DNA of 64,000 nucleotides, from NCBI RefSeq assembly GCF_016405855.1, contig NZ_JAEFCA010000001.1:820170-884169 (forward strand). The letters run 5' to 3'. Below the pieces are notes generated by a model. The model was not told the DNA's origin and searched no databases. It was given only the letters and a program-made list of their open reading frames with translations. The stretch comes from Flavobacterium sp. IB48 (lineage in GTDB: Bacteria; Bacteroidota; Bacteroidia; Flavobacteriales; Flavobacteriaceae). A program made the position numbers and the translations under genes. Below, piece by piece: positions 9,301 through 18,479 of this stretch (position 1 is its first letter; every line of letters starts with the position of its first letter).

Positions 9301-12300
9301 TACCGAATTGATTGTTTTAAATCTTGCTACTAATAAATTAACATCAATTGATTTATCAAACAATACTCGATTATGGTCCGTAACTATCAGAGACAACCAA
9401 TTAACAACGTTAGATGTTTCTGGGAATTTAGAATTAGGAAGCTTAAATGTTAACAGCAATCAATTAACTGCTTTAAACATTTCTAAAAACACTAAACTAA
9501 CCGATTTATCTGCGAGTTATAATCAATTGACAGATATTAATTTAGCTGCAAATACTAAATTGAGTTCTTTATCTATTTATGGCAATTTGCTAACTTCTTT
9601 AGATGTTTCGAACAATGTATTACTAACTCAAATATTATGTTCTGATAATAGAATAACAACTTTAGATTTATCTAAAAACACTAAATTAGCATATATAAAT
9701 GCTCCTAATAATAAATTGTTCAAACTAAATATTAAAAATGGTGCAAACAATTTGATTAATACAGCTTATTATTCCAGCTTCGTAAATAACCCTTCTTTAA
9801 AATGTATTCAGGTTGACGATGTAGATTTTTCTAATGCAAATTGGAGCAAACTAAAAGATGCTACTACAGTTTACTCATCTGATGCTTGTCCAGACGCAGA
9901 ACCTTTTACACTAATTCCTGACGCTAATTTTGAAAATAAATTAATCGCTCTTGGAATTGACAAAGATGGTCCAAACGGAAAAGTTGCCACTTACAATATT
10001 GATAGTTTAACTTCTCTAAATGTATCAAAAAGCAATATTTCTGACTTAACAGGATTACAAGATTTTAAGGCCTTAACTTCCTTAGAAGCTTCAGACAACA
10101 AATTGACAGCTATTAATATTTCGAAAAATACATCGCTGACCAATTTAAATGTTAGCAAAAACCAATTGACTTCTTTAGATATTTCTGCAAATTACTTATT
10201 AGCTACCGTAGACTGTAGCGCAAATAGTATTGCAACTTTAAATCTTTCTCAGAGCAGCTTTTTAAGTGATTTGAATTGCAGTAATAATAACATTACAACA
10301 TTAGACCTTTCTTATCTTTATCAATTAACAAATTTAAATTGCAGCAATAATGCTCTTACTGCTTTAAATCCTTTTAGAAATAGTAAGTTAACGGTATTAA
10401 GCGCAAGCATTAATAAATTGGAAAGTTTAGATGTTTCTAAAAACACAGCTTTAAAAGAAATTGACTGTGCAAGTAATGAGCTATACAACTTAAACTTGAA
10501 AAACGGAAACAATGTTAATATGGAAAGAGTGATTTTTGGAAATTTCACACAAAATCCAAACTTGCTTTGTATTCAAGTAGATGATGCTGCATTCTCAAAC
10601 GATAAATGGATCGCAAAAGATGCAACTGCAACATACTCTACTGAAGCTTGTCCGCTAAACGGAAAGTTCACTTTAATTCCTGATCCAAATTTTGAAAAAT
10701 TATTAATTGCCAAAAACATTGATAAAGATGGCGAAAATGGAAAAGTTTTAACTTCAAGTATTGAGAAAATAACATACTTAGATCTTACCGACACCAACCT
10801 AAAAGTATCTGATTTAACAGGTATTCAAGCCTTTAAATCTTTAGCAACTTTATACTGTTCTTCTGCCAATTTAACTTCTGTAGATTTATCTAAAAACGTA
10901 AACTTGGAAGACGTTAACTTATCAAATAATAAATTAACTTCTTTAGATTTATCTGCTAATATAAATTTAACAAACGTAGCAGCATATTATAATGAACTAA
11001 CCAGTGTAGATGTTTCTAAAAATACAGCTTTAAAAACTTTAAGTATTTACAGAAACAATTTGACTAGTTTGAATATTTCTAAAAATACCGCATTAACAAG
11101 TTTAGATGCTGGTAATAATCAGTTAAACACTTTAGATCTTAGCACAAACATAAATCTGACAAAAATAGATGTTTATAATAATCAGCTAACTTCTTTAGAT
11201 TTTTCTAAAAATCCGCTTCTAAAAGGGATAAGAATTACTAGCAATAAGATTGAAAACCTAAATGTATCTAATCTAAATGCTTTAACATCATTATTGGCAA
11301 GTTACAATCAACTTAGTACGATTGACGTTTCTAGAAATACCGGATTGCTTGTCCTGGAAGTTTCTAATAACAAATTAAATACTATTGATGTTTCCCCAAA
11401 TACAGCCATTACTTCGTTAGATGTTTCGAAAAATCAATTAAAAACTTTAGACATCTCAAAAAACACAGCTTTGGTTGGTCTTTATGCAAATGATAACCAA
11501 TTAACAAGTTTGGATTTAAGAAATGGAAAAAATACTTTGATTAAAAATTACAATCTATCTCTTACTGGTAACTCGCAATTATATTGCATTCTTGTTGATG
11601 ATGTTGCTTATTCAAATTCAAATTGGTCTAGTAACAAAGATGCAATTGCTAAATATAACACAGAATGTACTGGCGAATTAGTTTTAGCTTCAAACAACTT
11701 TACTGTAGAAACTAAAGGAGAATCTTGTTTAGGCGAAAATAATGGAGAGATTAGCATTGTCGGAAAAGCTTCTTTTGCTTACAATGCAATGATAAACGAC
11801 AAGCCTTATACCTTTACAGATAATGCTCTAAAAGTTACTGCATTAACTCCAGGCGTTTACAAAATTAAGATTACTATTCCTGACATGATTTTTGAGCAAA
11901 ACTTTAATGTAACCATTCAAAAAGGTGCAACAATTACAGGAAAATCTAATGTATCTGCTAAGAATGTAGAAGTTGAAATTACAGAAGGAACTGCTCCTTT
12001 TACAGTATTTATTGATGGCGCAGAGCAATTCCAGACAACAGACAAGAATTTTACAGTTTCTCTAGACAAAGCAGCATTAGTCGAAGTGGCTACTGCCAAA
12101 GCTTGTGAAGGTGTTTTTGCTAAAAAAGTTACTTCGTATGAACTAGGAACTATACTTGCAGCTTACCCTAACCCTACTACAGGAACTATTGAAATCGAAA
12201 TTCCAAGTACTAAAACTGAAATTGCAATTGAATTGTACAATTTTGGCGGTCAATTAGTTTCTCACGGAACTTATAATATTGAAAGCGGAAAAGCTCTTTT

Positions 12301-12385
12301 AAATCTTGAAAAATTACCTTCAGGAATTTATGCTGCCAAAATCAATTTAGACACTCCAGAATACGTTAAAATCATAAAAAAATAA
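6392..12385 (+). CDS. Giant leucine-rich-repeat protein, T9SS-secreted
   Basis: A 1997-residue secreted protein. It has a signal peptide (residues 1-18), then a carbohydrate-binding-like beta domain (about 20-165). Six LRR modules follow, beginning near residues 175, 405, 705, 896, 1174 and 1428. Each starts with an IPDxxFE segment and continues with 21-residue repeats of the pattern LTxLDxSxNxxL. Modules end with a CIxVDDxxxSxxNW cap. After a beta-rich region (about 1750-1920) the last 75 residues form a type IX secretion sorting domain, starting at AAYPNPTTG and ending in KIIKK. Export to or anchoring on the cell surface is therefore expected, with a likely role in adhesion or binding of a partner. 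The repeats are similar at DNA level, so copy number may vary between strains. Confidence 0.9.
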   Translation: MKAKLLLLLFLATFSTYAQTNLVSNGGLESWGTGPSIIGWTIANNVTRNLTSYNGSFSAELSYVSASPKITTQVPLQAGVTYKIKFKYKYVDNNYDGTHPIALNISQNGSSSTLSTSTFATNNSWTEKEATFTPDANLSYDLSISTFSFDSAPFSVLIDHVQVYVEGTEQYTKIPDVNFENKLIALGIDSGVADGKVLTNDINSITILDVSSSDITDLTGIEDFTSLTQLYTMSNKLTSLDVSNNLELTTLRCDSNGTITSLNVSKNTKLINLFCGNNQITSLNLSNLTNLIDLYCYENQLSSLDLSTNTNLQYLYANRNLLTSLDLSKNTLLNTLYCQDNSRLETLNLQNGNNTLLKKLNLTYTPSLYCILVDDVAYSDTNWSSYKPNNVAFSTVCQTPEYLLIPDPELEKVLIANNVDGVVDGKVIKSKVLATETLYLNITTVTDLTGLEYFENLKKLDLSTSGGSTAINKIDLSPFTQLTSFASRFTNLSEINVSKNVNLKDLDLNSNKLTKIDVSSNLALENLSISRNSISELNVTKNIALKMLNTIENPLTGINVSNNTALQELYCYYNRLKTLDVTNNPNLQVLNAELNDLKLLDVSKNLQLLTLNVDQNDIRSLDVSKNTVLTKFTCGYNNNLIYLNVKNGNNKNFITNTSNYRGFISNKLSCIEVDDVDYSNANWSGLKDSNASYSTSCDVVLAYTAIPDANFEEALILQGIDKDGKNGKVLTSDILNVTSLNVSNSNIKDLKGIEDFTSLTSLDCSKNNLTALNVEKNTLLTQLKANNNNLFDLNVSKNTKLTNLSVSFNKIVSLDLSKNTILKEVDAASNNLHNLNLKNGNNANMQRMIFGNFTENPHLACIEVDDAAFSEANWIAKDATANYSTQACPLNEQQTLIPDLAFERILIAKGLDTDGENGKVRTLNISNLNSLSLNDSNNKISDLTGIQDFRSLISLEANDNNLTTVDLSKNTELIVLNLATNKLTSIDLSNNTRLWSVTIRDNQLTTLDVSGNLELGSLNVNSNQLTALNISKNTKLTDLSASYNQLTDINLAANTKLSSLSIYGNLLTSLDVSNNVLLTQILCSDNRITTLDLSKNTKLAYINAPNNKLFKLNIKNGANNLINTAYYSSFVNNPSLKCIQVDDVDFSNANWSKLKDATTVYSSDACPDAEPFTLIPDANFENKLIALGIDKDGPNGKVATYNIDSLTSLNVSKSNISDLTGLQDFKALTSLEASDNKLTAINISKNTSLTNLNVSKNQLTSLDISANYLLATVDCSANSIATLNLSQSSFLSDLNCSNNNITTLDLSYLYQLTNLNCSNNALTALNPFRNSKLTVLSASINKLESLDVSKNTALKEIDCASNELYNLNLKNGNNVNMERVIFGNFTQNPNLLCIQVDDAAFSNDKWIAKDATATYSTEACPLNGKFTLIPDPNFEKLLIAKNIDKDGENGKVLTSSIEKITYLDLTDTNLKVSDLTGIQAFKSLATLYCSSANLTSVDLSKNVNLEDVNLSNNKLTSLDLSANINLTNVAAYYNELTSVDVSKNTALKTLSIYRNNLTSLNISKNTALTSLDAGNNQLNTLDLSTNINLTKIDVYNNQLTSLDFSKNPLLKGIRITSNKIENLNVSNLNALTSLLASYNQLSTIDVSRNTGLLVLEVSNNKLNTIDVSPNTAITSLDVSKNQLKTLDISKNTALVGLYANDNQLTSLDLRNGKNTLIKNYNLSLTGNSQLYCILVDDVAYSNSNWSSNKDAIAKYNTECTGELVLASNNFTVETKGESCLGENNGEISIVGKASFAYNAMINDKPYTFTDNALKVTALTPGVYKIKITIPDMIFEQNFNVTIQKGATITGKSNVSAKNVEVEITEGTAPFTVFIDGAEQFQTTDKNFTVSLDKAALVEVATAKACEGVFAKKVTSYELGTILAAYPNPTTGTIEIEIPSTKTEIAIELYNFGGQLVSHGTYNIESGKALLNLEKLPSGIYAAKINLDTPEYVKIIKK

Positions 12386-12388
12386 AAA

Positions 12389-13090
12389 ATGAAGAATTCT
12401 ATATATCTTTCAATAATCTGTTTAGTATTTGCAGCCTGCGGAAGCGGAGGTGGAGATGATCCTGTCACTCCGCCAGTAGTAAATACAGCTCCTACAGTGC
12501 CAGTATTAAGCCTTCCTGCAGATAATAAATTATGTTTAGACAATAATGTTTCTTTTCAGTGGAATGCTTCAACTGACGAACAAAAAGATGCTATTGTTTA
12601 TCAGATTCAAATTGCAAAAGACAATGCATTTAGTCAAATTGTGAGTACGTTGGATAATTCGTCTCTTTCAACAAGCGCTTTAGCTTTAGACAAAAACACG
12701 GCTTATTACTGGAGAGTAAAAGCAACAGACAGTAAAGGTCTGTCTAGTGCTTATTCTTCCACTTTTAAATTTTATACTGCTGGTGTCGCTGTTGTCAATC
12801 ATTTGCCTTTTGCTCCGGCGTTAATTTCTCCAGAAATGAATGTTGCTTTGAGCACAACAACTGCAAGTTTGCAATGGAATGCATCAGATGTTGATACAGC
12901 AGATGTACTTACCTATGACGTTTATTTCGGAACGGCAAATCCGCCAACTGAAAAAGTAAGTGATAGCAAATCTGAAAAAACTGTTGATGTTACAATAGAA
13001 CCAGGAAAACAATATTACTGGCAAGTAACGGTCAAAGACAATAAAGGTGGCGAAACCGTAGGCCAAGTTTGGAAATTTAAAACCAACTAA
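12389..13090 (+). CDS. Small lipoprotein with two fibronectin-III-like domains
   Basis: A 233-residue protein that starts three bases after the LRR stop, so the two are probably co-transcribed and translationally coupled. The signal peptide ends at a lipobox (FAACGS, Cys near residue 17) followed by a Gly/Asp-rich linker, the usual surface-export pattern for Bacteroidota lipoproteins. Two tandem domains of about 100 residues each contain the motif FQWNAS / LQWNAS and end in YYWRVKATD / YYWQVTVKD, typical of fibronectin type III folds. It may serve as a surface partner of the LRR protein. This is inferred from position only. Confidence 0.8.
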   Translation: MKNSIYLSIICLVFAACGSGGGDDPVTPPVVNTAPTVPVLSLPADNKLCLDNNVSFQWNASTDEQKDAIVYQIQIAKDNAFSQIVSTLDNSSLSTSALALDKNTAYYWRVKATDSKGLSSAYSSTFKFYTAGVAVVNHLPFAPALISPEMNVALSTTTASLQWNASDVDTADVLTYDVYFGTANPPTEKVSDSKSEKTVDVTIEPGKQYYWQVTVKDNKGGETVGQVWKFKTN

Positions 13091-13120
13091 ACTTAAGAAT
13101 TACAATTAGTTAAAGATAAA

Positions 13121-13160
13121 AAAGTCCCATTTTCTAAATACTGAAAATGGGATTTTTTAT
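13121..13160. terminator. Bidirectional terminator between lipoprotein and MBL genes
   Basis: The perfect stem TCCCATTTTC/GAAAATGGGA (13125-13134 with 13143-13152) is flanked by an A-run and a T-run and lies between two convergent genes. Confidence 0.85.
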
Positions 13161-13180
13161 TTTTTGTAAATGATCTATTT

Positions 13181-14038
13181 TTAAAGAATTTCTTCGCAGG
13201 TAAAAACCTCTTTTAATCGAACACCTTTTTCGGTATGTTCCACAGTTATGATTTGATTGTGGGCATCGTGTTCTAAAAACAAATAATGATTATTATCTGC
13301 CGCCACATTTAAAAATTTTGCCTTTTCTGGCATTGTCAGCAACGGTCTTGTATCGTATCCCATAACATAAGGAAGCGGAATATGTCCGGCTGTAGCCAAC
13401 AAATCGGCGCAAAAAACAATCGTTTTATCTTGATATTTGATATGTGGAATCATCTGTTTTTCGGTATGTCCATCAACATAGTAAATATCGAAACCTAATT
13501 CTTTCGAAAAACCAAAATCAGAATCTGGCCTTTCAACAAAATTCAATTGTCCGCTTTCTTGCATTGGCAGAATATTTTCAGACAAGAAAGAAGCTTTTTC
13601 TCTAGCGTTTGGTTTCGTTGCCCATTCCCAATGATTTTCGTTTGTCCAGAATTTAGCATTTTTAAAAGCCGGCTCGTAACCTGTTTTATCCGAATTCCAT
13701 TGAACACTTCCTCCGCAATGATCAAAATGAAGATGCGTCATAAAAACATCTGTAACATCATCACGATTGAAACCATATTTTGCTAGGGATTTATCTAAAG
13801 AATGTGAACCCCAAAGCGAATAATATCCAAAGAATTTTTCTGATTGCTTGTCGCCCATTCCAGTATCAATTAAGATAAGACGATTTCCATCTTCAATTAA
13901 TAAACAGCGTGCAGCAATATCAATAAGATTATTGGCATCTGCAGGATTGGTTTTATTCCAAATTGTTTTAGGAACAACGCCAAACATTGCGCCTCCATCT
14001 AACTTAAAATTTCCAGATTCTATTGGGTAAAGTTTCAT
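13181..14038 (-). CDS. MBL-fold metallo-hydrolase
   Basis: A 285-residue metallo-beta-lactamase-fold protein without a signal peptide, so cytosolic. The metal-binding signature HLHFDH lies near residue 102. Further ligands are visible as the His in DGHTEKQ and the Asp in FCADLLA. The N-terminal part resembles lactonase or quorum-quenching type hydrolases (AhlD-like subgroup), but this fold covers many hydrolytic reactions and the substrate cannot be named. The gene is monocistronic, with a -7 element TAGCTTTG on the minus strand at 14060-14067. Confidence 0.85.
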   Translation of the reverse strand: MKLYPIESGNFKLDGGAMFGVVPKTIWNKTNPADANNLIDIAARCLLIEDGNRLILIDTGMGDKQSEKFFGYYSLWGSHSLDKSLAKYGFNRDDVTDVFMTHLHFDHCGGSVQWNSDKTGYEPAFKNAKFWTNENHWEWATKPNAREKASFLSENILPMQESGQLNFVERPDSDFGFSKELGFDIYYVDGHTEKQMIPHIKYQDKTIVFCADLLATAGHIPLPYVMGYDTRPLLTMPEKAKFLNVAADNNHYLFLEHDAHNQIITVEHTEKGVRLKEVFTCEEIL

Positions 14039-14059
14039 GAGAATGATTTTCTAAAAGAA

Positions 14060-14067
14060 CAAAGCTA
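14060..14067 (-). promoter_or_regulatory. -7 promoter element for the MBL hydrolase gene
   Basis: On the minus strand TAGCTTTG matches TAnnTTTG, 21 bases before the start codon. No -33 element at the normal distance was found. Confidence 0.45.
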
Positions 14068-14114
14068 GAAAATTCAAACTCCTTTTACTAAAATTTAAGG
14101 TTAAAAACTTCAGA

Positions 14115-15035
14115 TTATTCTAATGTAATCGAAGTACTTCCCATTATTTCCTGCTTATCAAAATAATTCACAAAATAAGTTCCTTTCTTAAATTGGTCTG
14201 CATTTAGAATTCCATAAGCATTCAGAGATTTTCCTTGAAAGTCCGTGCTAACAATAAAACTGTAAACAAGTGCTTTATCATTTCCAAATTCAATCAGCTT
14301 ATTATCGCCCATAACCGTATTTTTCTGATCTAAAACCTGAACATAAAAAACTCTCTTTCCTGGCTTTGCTACTGCATTTCCGTTTAGCGTGAAACTAGCC
14401 TTAAGCTTTTTTGTATTCTTTGCTTTGGTTGTTTCCAATTCGGCTCCAGAGCTTTTTTCGCGAAGTGCAACAACTTTAAAATTACTTAAATACAATTTTG
14501 AAGCATCTTTTAAAGTCGATTCTAATGTTTTTTGTTTTGAAATCAAAGTGTCATTTTCTGCTTTTTGCTTATACATGACAACATTTTGGCTTTCAATCTC
14601 TGTCAGCAAACTTTTATTCTGAGATTTTAATTTTTTAATTTCCTGAACCCTGTTTTCTAAGGAAGTATTCAGATCTGAAAGCTGATTTCGATAAATTCTA
14701 ATCTGCTCAGTCGAAGGATTATTTGAAGCTTTAATAATCGCCATCAAATTTTCAACATTCTTACGCTCTAATTCTAATTCTTTAGACAAAGCTGTTTTTT
14801 CTAAAATAGCCTCATCATAAGCCATTTTTAATGTATTTAAAGAATCTAAAATATTCTTCTGCACATCTGTTTCTTTGCTTCCAGAAGAGATTATATTGGC
14901 AATACTTTCTTCTTTAGCTCCACTATCATTCTTTTCAGGTTCACTGCTAAAAACCAAAACCACAGCACCTACTCCTAAAACAAAAATCATAGCAAACAAA
15001 GGTTTAAACCACTTTATTTCATTTTGTTTTTTCAT
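14115..15035 (-). CDS. Membrane-anchored coiled-coil protein of unknown function
   Basis: A 306-residue protein with a single membrane segment at about residues 11-29, followed by a Ser/Lys/Glu-rich linker. A long heptad-like coiled coil runs over about residues 60-180. The C-terminal beta-rich domain (about 185-306) includes GKRVFYVQVLD and FKKGTYFVNYFD segments. The layout suggests an envelope protein with a cytosolic N-terminus and a periplasmic coiled coil. I do not recognise a family with a known function. The -7 element TATTTTTG on the minus strand at 15055-15062 lies just upstream. Confidence 0.75.
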   Translation of the reverse strand: MKKQNEIKWFKPLFAMIFVLGVGAVVLVFSSEPEKNDSGAKEESIANIISSGSKETDVQKNILDSLNTLKMAYDEAILEKTALSKELELERKNVENLMAIIKASNNPSTEQIRIYRNQLSDLNTSLENRVQEIKKLKSQNKSLLTEIESQNVVMYKQKAENDTLISKQKTLESTLKDASKLYLSNFKVVALREKSSGAELETTKAKNTKKLKASFTLNGNAVAKPGKRVFYVQVLDQKNTVMGDNKLIEFGNDKALVYSFIVSTDFQGKSLNAYGILNADQFKKGTYFVNYFDKQEIMGSTSITLE

Positions 15036-15054
15036 AATTACTCCTAATTTTCTG

Positions 15055-15062
15055 CAAAAATA
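15055..15062 (-). promoter_or_regulatory. -7 promoter element for the coiled-coil gene
   Basis: On the minus strand TATTTTTG matches TAnnTTTG, 19 bases before the start codon at 15035. Confidence 0.4.
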
Positions 15063-15249
15063 TTGAATAAAAAACGACTATAATCAGTAGAAATACTTGT
15101 TTTTTAACATTTAGGAGCGATATTTGCAGCTCGATTGAAAAACAATTATTCTTTTCTAATTTTGATTCCTATTTTATCAAAATAAGTATTATCTATTTTC
15201 ACATTTGTTATAATAATGTGAACCGTTATGGAAAAAGGTTTTTAAGTCG

Positions 15250-15257
15250 TATCTTTG
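15250..15257 (+). promoter_or_regulatory. -7 promoter element of the SUF operon
   Basis: TATCTTTG matches TAnnTTTG about 100 bases before the SufA-like start. It lies in the 321-base region 15036-15356 between divergent genes. No obvious IscR-like or other operator was recognised there. Confidence 0.5.
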
Positions 15258-15356
15258 CAGATAATTTCTATTTAACATTGAAAATTAGCGTTTTAAATCT
15301 GTACTAAATTCATTACAGACCAAAAAATGTTCATTAAAAACAAACATCTAAGAACA

Positions 15357-15686
15357 ATGATAAAAGTTTCTGATACTGCCAAAAAGAAAATCATCGATTT
15401 GATGACTGATGATGGTTTTGACGCCGCGCACGACTACGTAAGAGTAGGCGTAAAAAGTGGTGGATGCTCTGGTTTGTCTTACGATTTAAAATTTGACAAA
15501 ACCAAAGGAGATGACGATAAAATATTCGTTGACAACGACATACAAATTGCTGTTGAAAAAAAATCATTCCTTTATTTAGCTGGAACAATTTTAGAATTTT
15601 CTGGCGGATTAAACGGAAAAGGATTTGTTTTCAATAATCCTAACGCAAGCAGAACTTGCGGATGTGGAGAATCATTCTCTTTATAG
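15357..15686 (+). CDS. sufA: HesB/IscA-family iron-sulfur carrier (SufA-like)
   Basis: A 109-residue A-type carrier that accepts Fe-S clusters from the SufBCD scaffold and passes them to apoproteins. The three conserved cysteines are visible: one in SGGCSGLSY (about residue 36) and two in TCGCGESF at the C-terminus. An upstream in-frame ATG at 15327 would add 10 residues (FIKNKHLRT-type) without family similarity. The ATG at 15357 (MIKVSDTAKKKI) fits the family start, so I chose it. It is the first gene of the SUF operon. The exact subtype (SufA, IscA or ErpA) cannot be told from sequence alone. Confidence 0.88.
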   Translation: MIKVSDTAKKKIIDLMTDDGFDAAHDYVRVGVKSGGCSGLSYDLKFDKTKGDDDKIFVDNDIQIAVEKKSFLYLAGTILEFSGGLNGKGFVFNNPNASRTCGCGESFSL

Positions 15687-15745
15687 TCAAAAGACGAAAG
15701 TCATAAAGTCTGCAAAGACTCTCAACGACTTTTAAACTTTGGACT
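15687..15745. repeat. Dispersed repeat A (AAAGTC-type), copy 1
   Basis: The sufA-sufB gap has several copies of a short unit related to GACGAAAGTCATAAAGTC, with the complementary form ACTTTGGACTTT later in the gap. Three further copies lie at 18480, 18890 and 24686, all in the SUF locus. Confidence 0.6.
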
Positions 15746-15776
15746 TTAAAAACTTTAAGACAACATTAAAAATATA

Positions 15777-17225
15777 ATGAGCAAATACACCGAAGACGAT
15801 TTAAAAATCGAACTGGAAACTAAAGAATATGAGTACGGATTTTATACTAATATAGAATCTGAAACTTTCCCTATTGGCTTAAACGAAGAAATCGTGAGAG
15901 CTATTTCGCTTAAAAAAGAAGAACCTGAATGGATGACCGAATGGCGTATCGAAGCTTTCCGCGCTTGGAAAGAAATGATCGAACCAGAATGGGCAAACGT
16001 ACATTACGAAAAACCAGATTTTCAGGCGATTTCTTATTATTCAGCTCCAAAACAAGTAGATCCTAATAAAACTTTGGACGATGTTGATCCAGAATTATTA
16101 GAGATGTATAAAAAACTTGGAATTTCTGTTGACGAGCAAAAAATGATGAACAATGTCGCTATGGATATTGTTGTCGATTCTGTTTCTGTAGCTACAACTT
16201 TCAAGAAAACTTTGGCAGAAAAAGGGATTATTTTCTGTCCAATTTCTGAAGCTATTAAAGAACATCCTGAATTAGTAAAAAAATATTTAGGAACTGTTGT
16301 ACCTCAAAAAGACAACTTCTACGCAGCGTTAAACTCAGCGGTTTTCTCTGACGGAAGTTTCTGTTATATTCCGAAAGGCGTAAAATGCCCAATGGAACTT
16401 TCAACGTATTTCAGAATCAATCAAGCAGGAACTGGGCAATTCGAAAGAACTCTAGTTATTGCCGATGAAGGAAGTTACGTTTCTTACCTTGAAGGATGTA
16501 CTGCTCCAAGCCGTGACGAAAATCAATTACACGCTGCTGTGGTTGAATTGATCGCTTTGGATGATGCAGAAATTAAATATTCTACCGTTCAAAACTGGTT
16601 CCCAGGAAACAAAGAAGGAAAAGGTGGAGTTTACAACTTCGTAACTAAAAGAGGTTTATGCGAAACAAACGCTAAAATTTCTTGGACGCAGGTTGAAACA
16701 GGTTCTGCTGTAACTTGGAAATATCCTTCTTGTGTATTAAAAGGAGATAATTCGGTAGGAGAATTTTATTCTATTGCTGTAACAAATAATTTCCAACAAG
16801 CTGATACTGGAACAAAAATGATCCATTTAGGAAAAAATACTAAATCGACTATTATTTCTAAAGGTATCTCGGCTGGAAAATCACAAAATAGCTACCGTGG
16901 TTTAGTGCAAATCTCTCCAAGAGCTGAGAATGCAAGAAACTTTTCTCAATGTGACTCATTGTTAATGGGTAACAATTGCGGTGCACATACTTTTCCTTAT
17001 ATCGAAAGTAAAAATCCATCTGCAAAAATTGAGCACGAAGCAACTACAAGTAAAATTGGAGAAGATCAGGTTTTCTATTGCAACCAAAGAGGTATTCCAA
17101 CCGAAAAAGCGATTGCCTTAATTGTAAACGGTTTCAGTAAAGATGTCTTGAACAAACTGCCAATGGAATTTGCTGTTGAAGCTCAAAAATTATTAGAGAT
17201 TTCTTTAGAAGGATCTGTAGGTTAA
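15777..17225 (+). CDS. sufB: Fe-S cluster assembly scaffold SufB
   Basis: A 482-residue SufB, the core of the SufBCD scaffold on which new Fe-S clusters form in the cytosol. The length is normal and the protein is collinear with the family. It includes the central [15 protein letters not shown] segment, the [20 protein letters not shown] segment near residues 237-256 and a C-terminal Cys/Gly-rich NCGAHTFPY segment. The following genes include sufC and sufD on the same strand. The start at 15777 gives the typical SufB N-terminus with KYTEDDLK. Confidence 0.97.
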   Translation: MSKYTEDDLKIELETKEYEYGFYTNIESETFPIGLNEEIVRAISLKKEEPEWMTEWRIEAFRAWKEMIEPEWANVHYEKPDFQAISYYSAPKQVDPNKTLDDVDPELLEMYKKLGISVDEQKMMNNVAMDIVVDSVSVATTFKKTLAEKGIIFCPISEAIKEHPELVKKYLGTVVPQKDNFYAALNSAVFSDGSFCYIPKGVKCPMELSTYFRINQAGTGQFERTLVIADEGSYVSYLEGCTAPSRDENQLHAAVVELIALDDAEIKYSTVQNWFPGNKEGKGGVYNFVTKRGLCETNAKISWTQVETGSAVTWKYPSCVLKGDNSVGEFYSIAVTNNFQQADTGTKMIHLGKNTKSTIISKGISAGKSQNSYRGLVQISPRAENARNFSQCDSLLMGNNCGAHTFPYIESKNPSAKIEHEATTSKIGEDQVFYCNQRGIPTEKAIALIVNGFSKDVLNKLPMEFAVEAQKLLEISLEGSVG

Positions 17226-17232
17226 TTGGAAG

Positions 17233-17721
17233 ATGCAAAATAAAAAAGTCATCATTTTAGGTTCTTCTAGAAAAAACGGAAATACAGCAAAAATTGTAGA
17301 TAAACTTTCGAAAGAACACAACATTGATGTAGTTAATTTAAGTGATTATAATATTTCCCATTATGATTACGAAAGCAAAAATTTAGGCGATGATTTTTTA
17401 CCTCTGATAAGAGGAATTATCGAAAAGTACGATACTTTAATTTTTGCAACGCCCATTTATTGGTATAATATGAGCGGAATTATGAAGGTCTTTTTCGACA
17501 GGATTTCAGATTTAATCCGAATTGAAAAAGAAACCGGAAGAAAACTAAGAGGAAAAAAAATCGGAGTGATATCAAATTCTCACGATGATGAAACTGACGA
17601 AAGTTTTTATATTCCGTTTCAAAAATCAGCCGATTATTTAGGCATGGAATATTTAGGACACACGCATTTTAATGCCGACACCCTAAACCAACAAACAAAA
17701 ATAGAATTGACATTTATATAA
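17233..17721 (+). CDS. Flavodoxin-fold NAD(P)H-dependent oxidoreductase in the SUF operon
   Basis: A 162-residue flavodoxin-like protein of the NADPH-dependent FMN reductase / iron-sulfur flavoprotein group. The FMN phosphate-binding loop GSSRKNGNT lies at residues 10-18 and the TPIYWYNMSG segment near residue 75 contacts flavin in this family. There is no CxxCxxC cluster motif, so an iron-sulfur flavoprotein is unlikely. It is placed 7 bases after sufB and 11 bases before sufC, so it is co-transcribed. It could supply electrons for cluster assembly, but that is inference from position. It may also be an unrelated quinone or nitro reductase. Confidence 0.85.
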   Translation: MQNKKVIILGSSRKNGNTAKIVDKLSKEHNIDVVNLSDYNISHYDYESKNLGDDFLPLIRGIIEKYDTLIFATPIYWYNMSGIMKVFFDRISDLIRIEKETGRKLRGKKIGVISNSHDDETDESFYIPFQKSADYLGMEYLGHTHFNADTLNQQTKIELTFI

Positions 17722-17732
17722 AATAAAAAACA

Positions 17733-18479
17733 ATGTTATCAATAAAAAACCTTCACGCCGCGATTGGTGATAAAGAAATTCTTAAAGGAATTAATATAGA
17801 AGTTAAAGCTGGAGAAGTTCACGCTATCATGGGACCAAACGGTTCTGGAAAAAGTACACTTTCTGCTGTTATTGCAGGAAATGAAAATTATGAAGTTACA
17901 GATGGAGAGGTTATTCTTGACGGAGAAGATCTTGCTGATTTAGCTCCTGAAGAAAGAGCACATAAAGGTGTTTTCCTTTCATTTCAATATCCAGTAGAAA
18001 TTCCTGGAGTTAGTGTAACTAACTTTATGAAAACTGCTATCAACGAAACTCGTAAAGCAAACGGTCAAGAAGAAATGCCAGCTAACGAAATGCTGAAAGT
18101 AATTCGTGAGAAATCTGAATTGTTAGAAATCGATCGTAAATTTCTTTCTCGTTCTCTTAATGAAGGGTTTTCTGGAGGAGAGAAAAAAAGAAACGAAATC
18201 TTCCAAATGGCAATGTTAGAGCCAAAATTAGCTATCCTTGACGAAACCGATTCTGGTCTTGATATCGATGCTTTAAGAATTGTTGCAAATGGTGTAAACA
18301 AATTAAAAAGCGACAAAAACGCTATTATCGTGATTACACACTACCAACGTTTATTAGATTATATCGTTCCTGATTTCGTTCACGTTCTTTACAACGGAAG
18401 AATCGTAAAATCTGGCGGAAAAGAATTAGCTTACGAATTAGAAGAAAAAGGATACGACTGGATCAAAGCAGAAAACTAA
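17733..18479 (+). CDS. sufC: Fe-S assembly ATPase SufC
   Basis: A 248-residue ABC-type ATPase that drives the SufBCD scaffold. It has Walker A GPNGSGKST (residues 35-43), the SufC-type signature FSGGEKKR near residue 148 and Walker B LAILDETDSGLD near residue 168. No membrane domain is present, as expected for SufC, which is a soluble partner of SufB and SufD. Length and order are typical. Confidence 0.97.
   Translation: MLSIKNLHAAIGDKEILKGINIEVKAGEVHAIMGPNGSGKSTLSAVIAGNENYEVTDGEVILDGEDLADLAPEERAHKGVFLSFQYPVEIPGVSVTNFMKTAINETRKANGQEEMPANEMLKVIREKSELLEIDRKFLSRSLNEGFSGGEKKRNEIFQMAMLEPKLAILDETDSGLDIDALRIVANGVNKLKSDKNAIIVITHYQRLLDYIVPDFVHVLYNGRIVKSGGKELAYELEEKGYDWIKAEN

Noticed and set aside
6960..11660. 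Regular short repeats that could suggest a CRISPR array
   Set aside because: The repeats are in-frame leucine-rich repeats within one open reading frame, and there are no conserved repeats with unique spacers.
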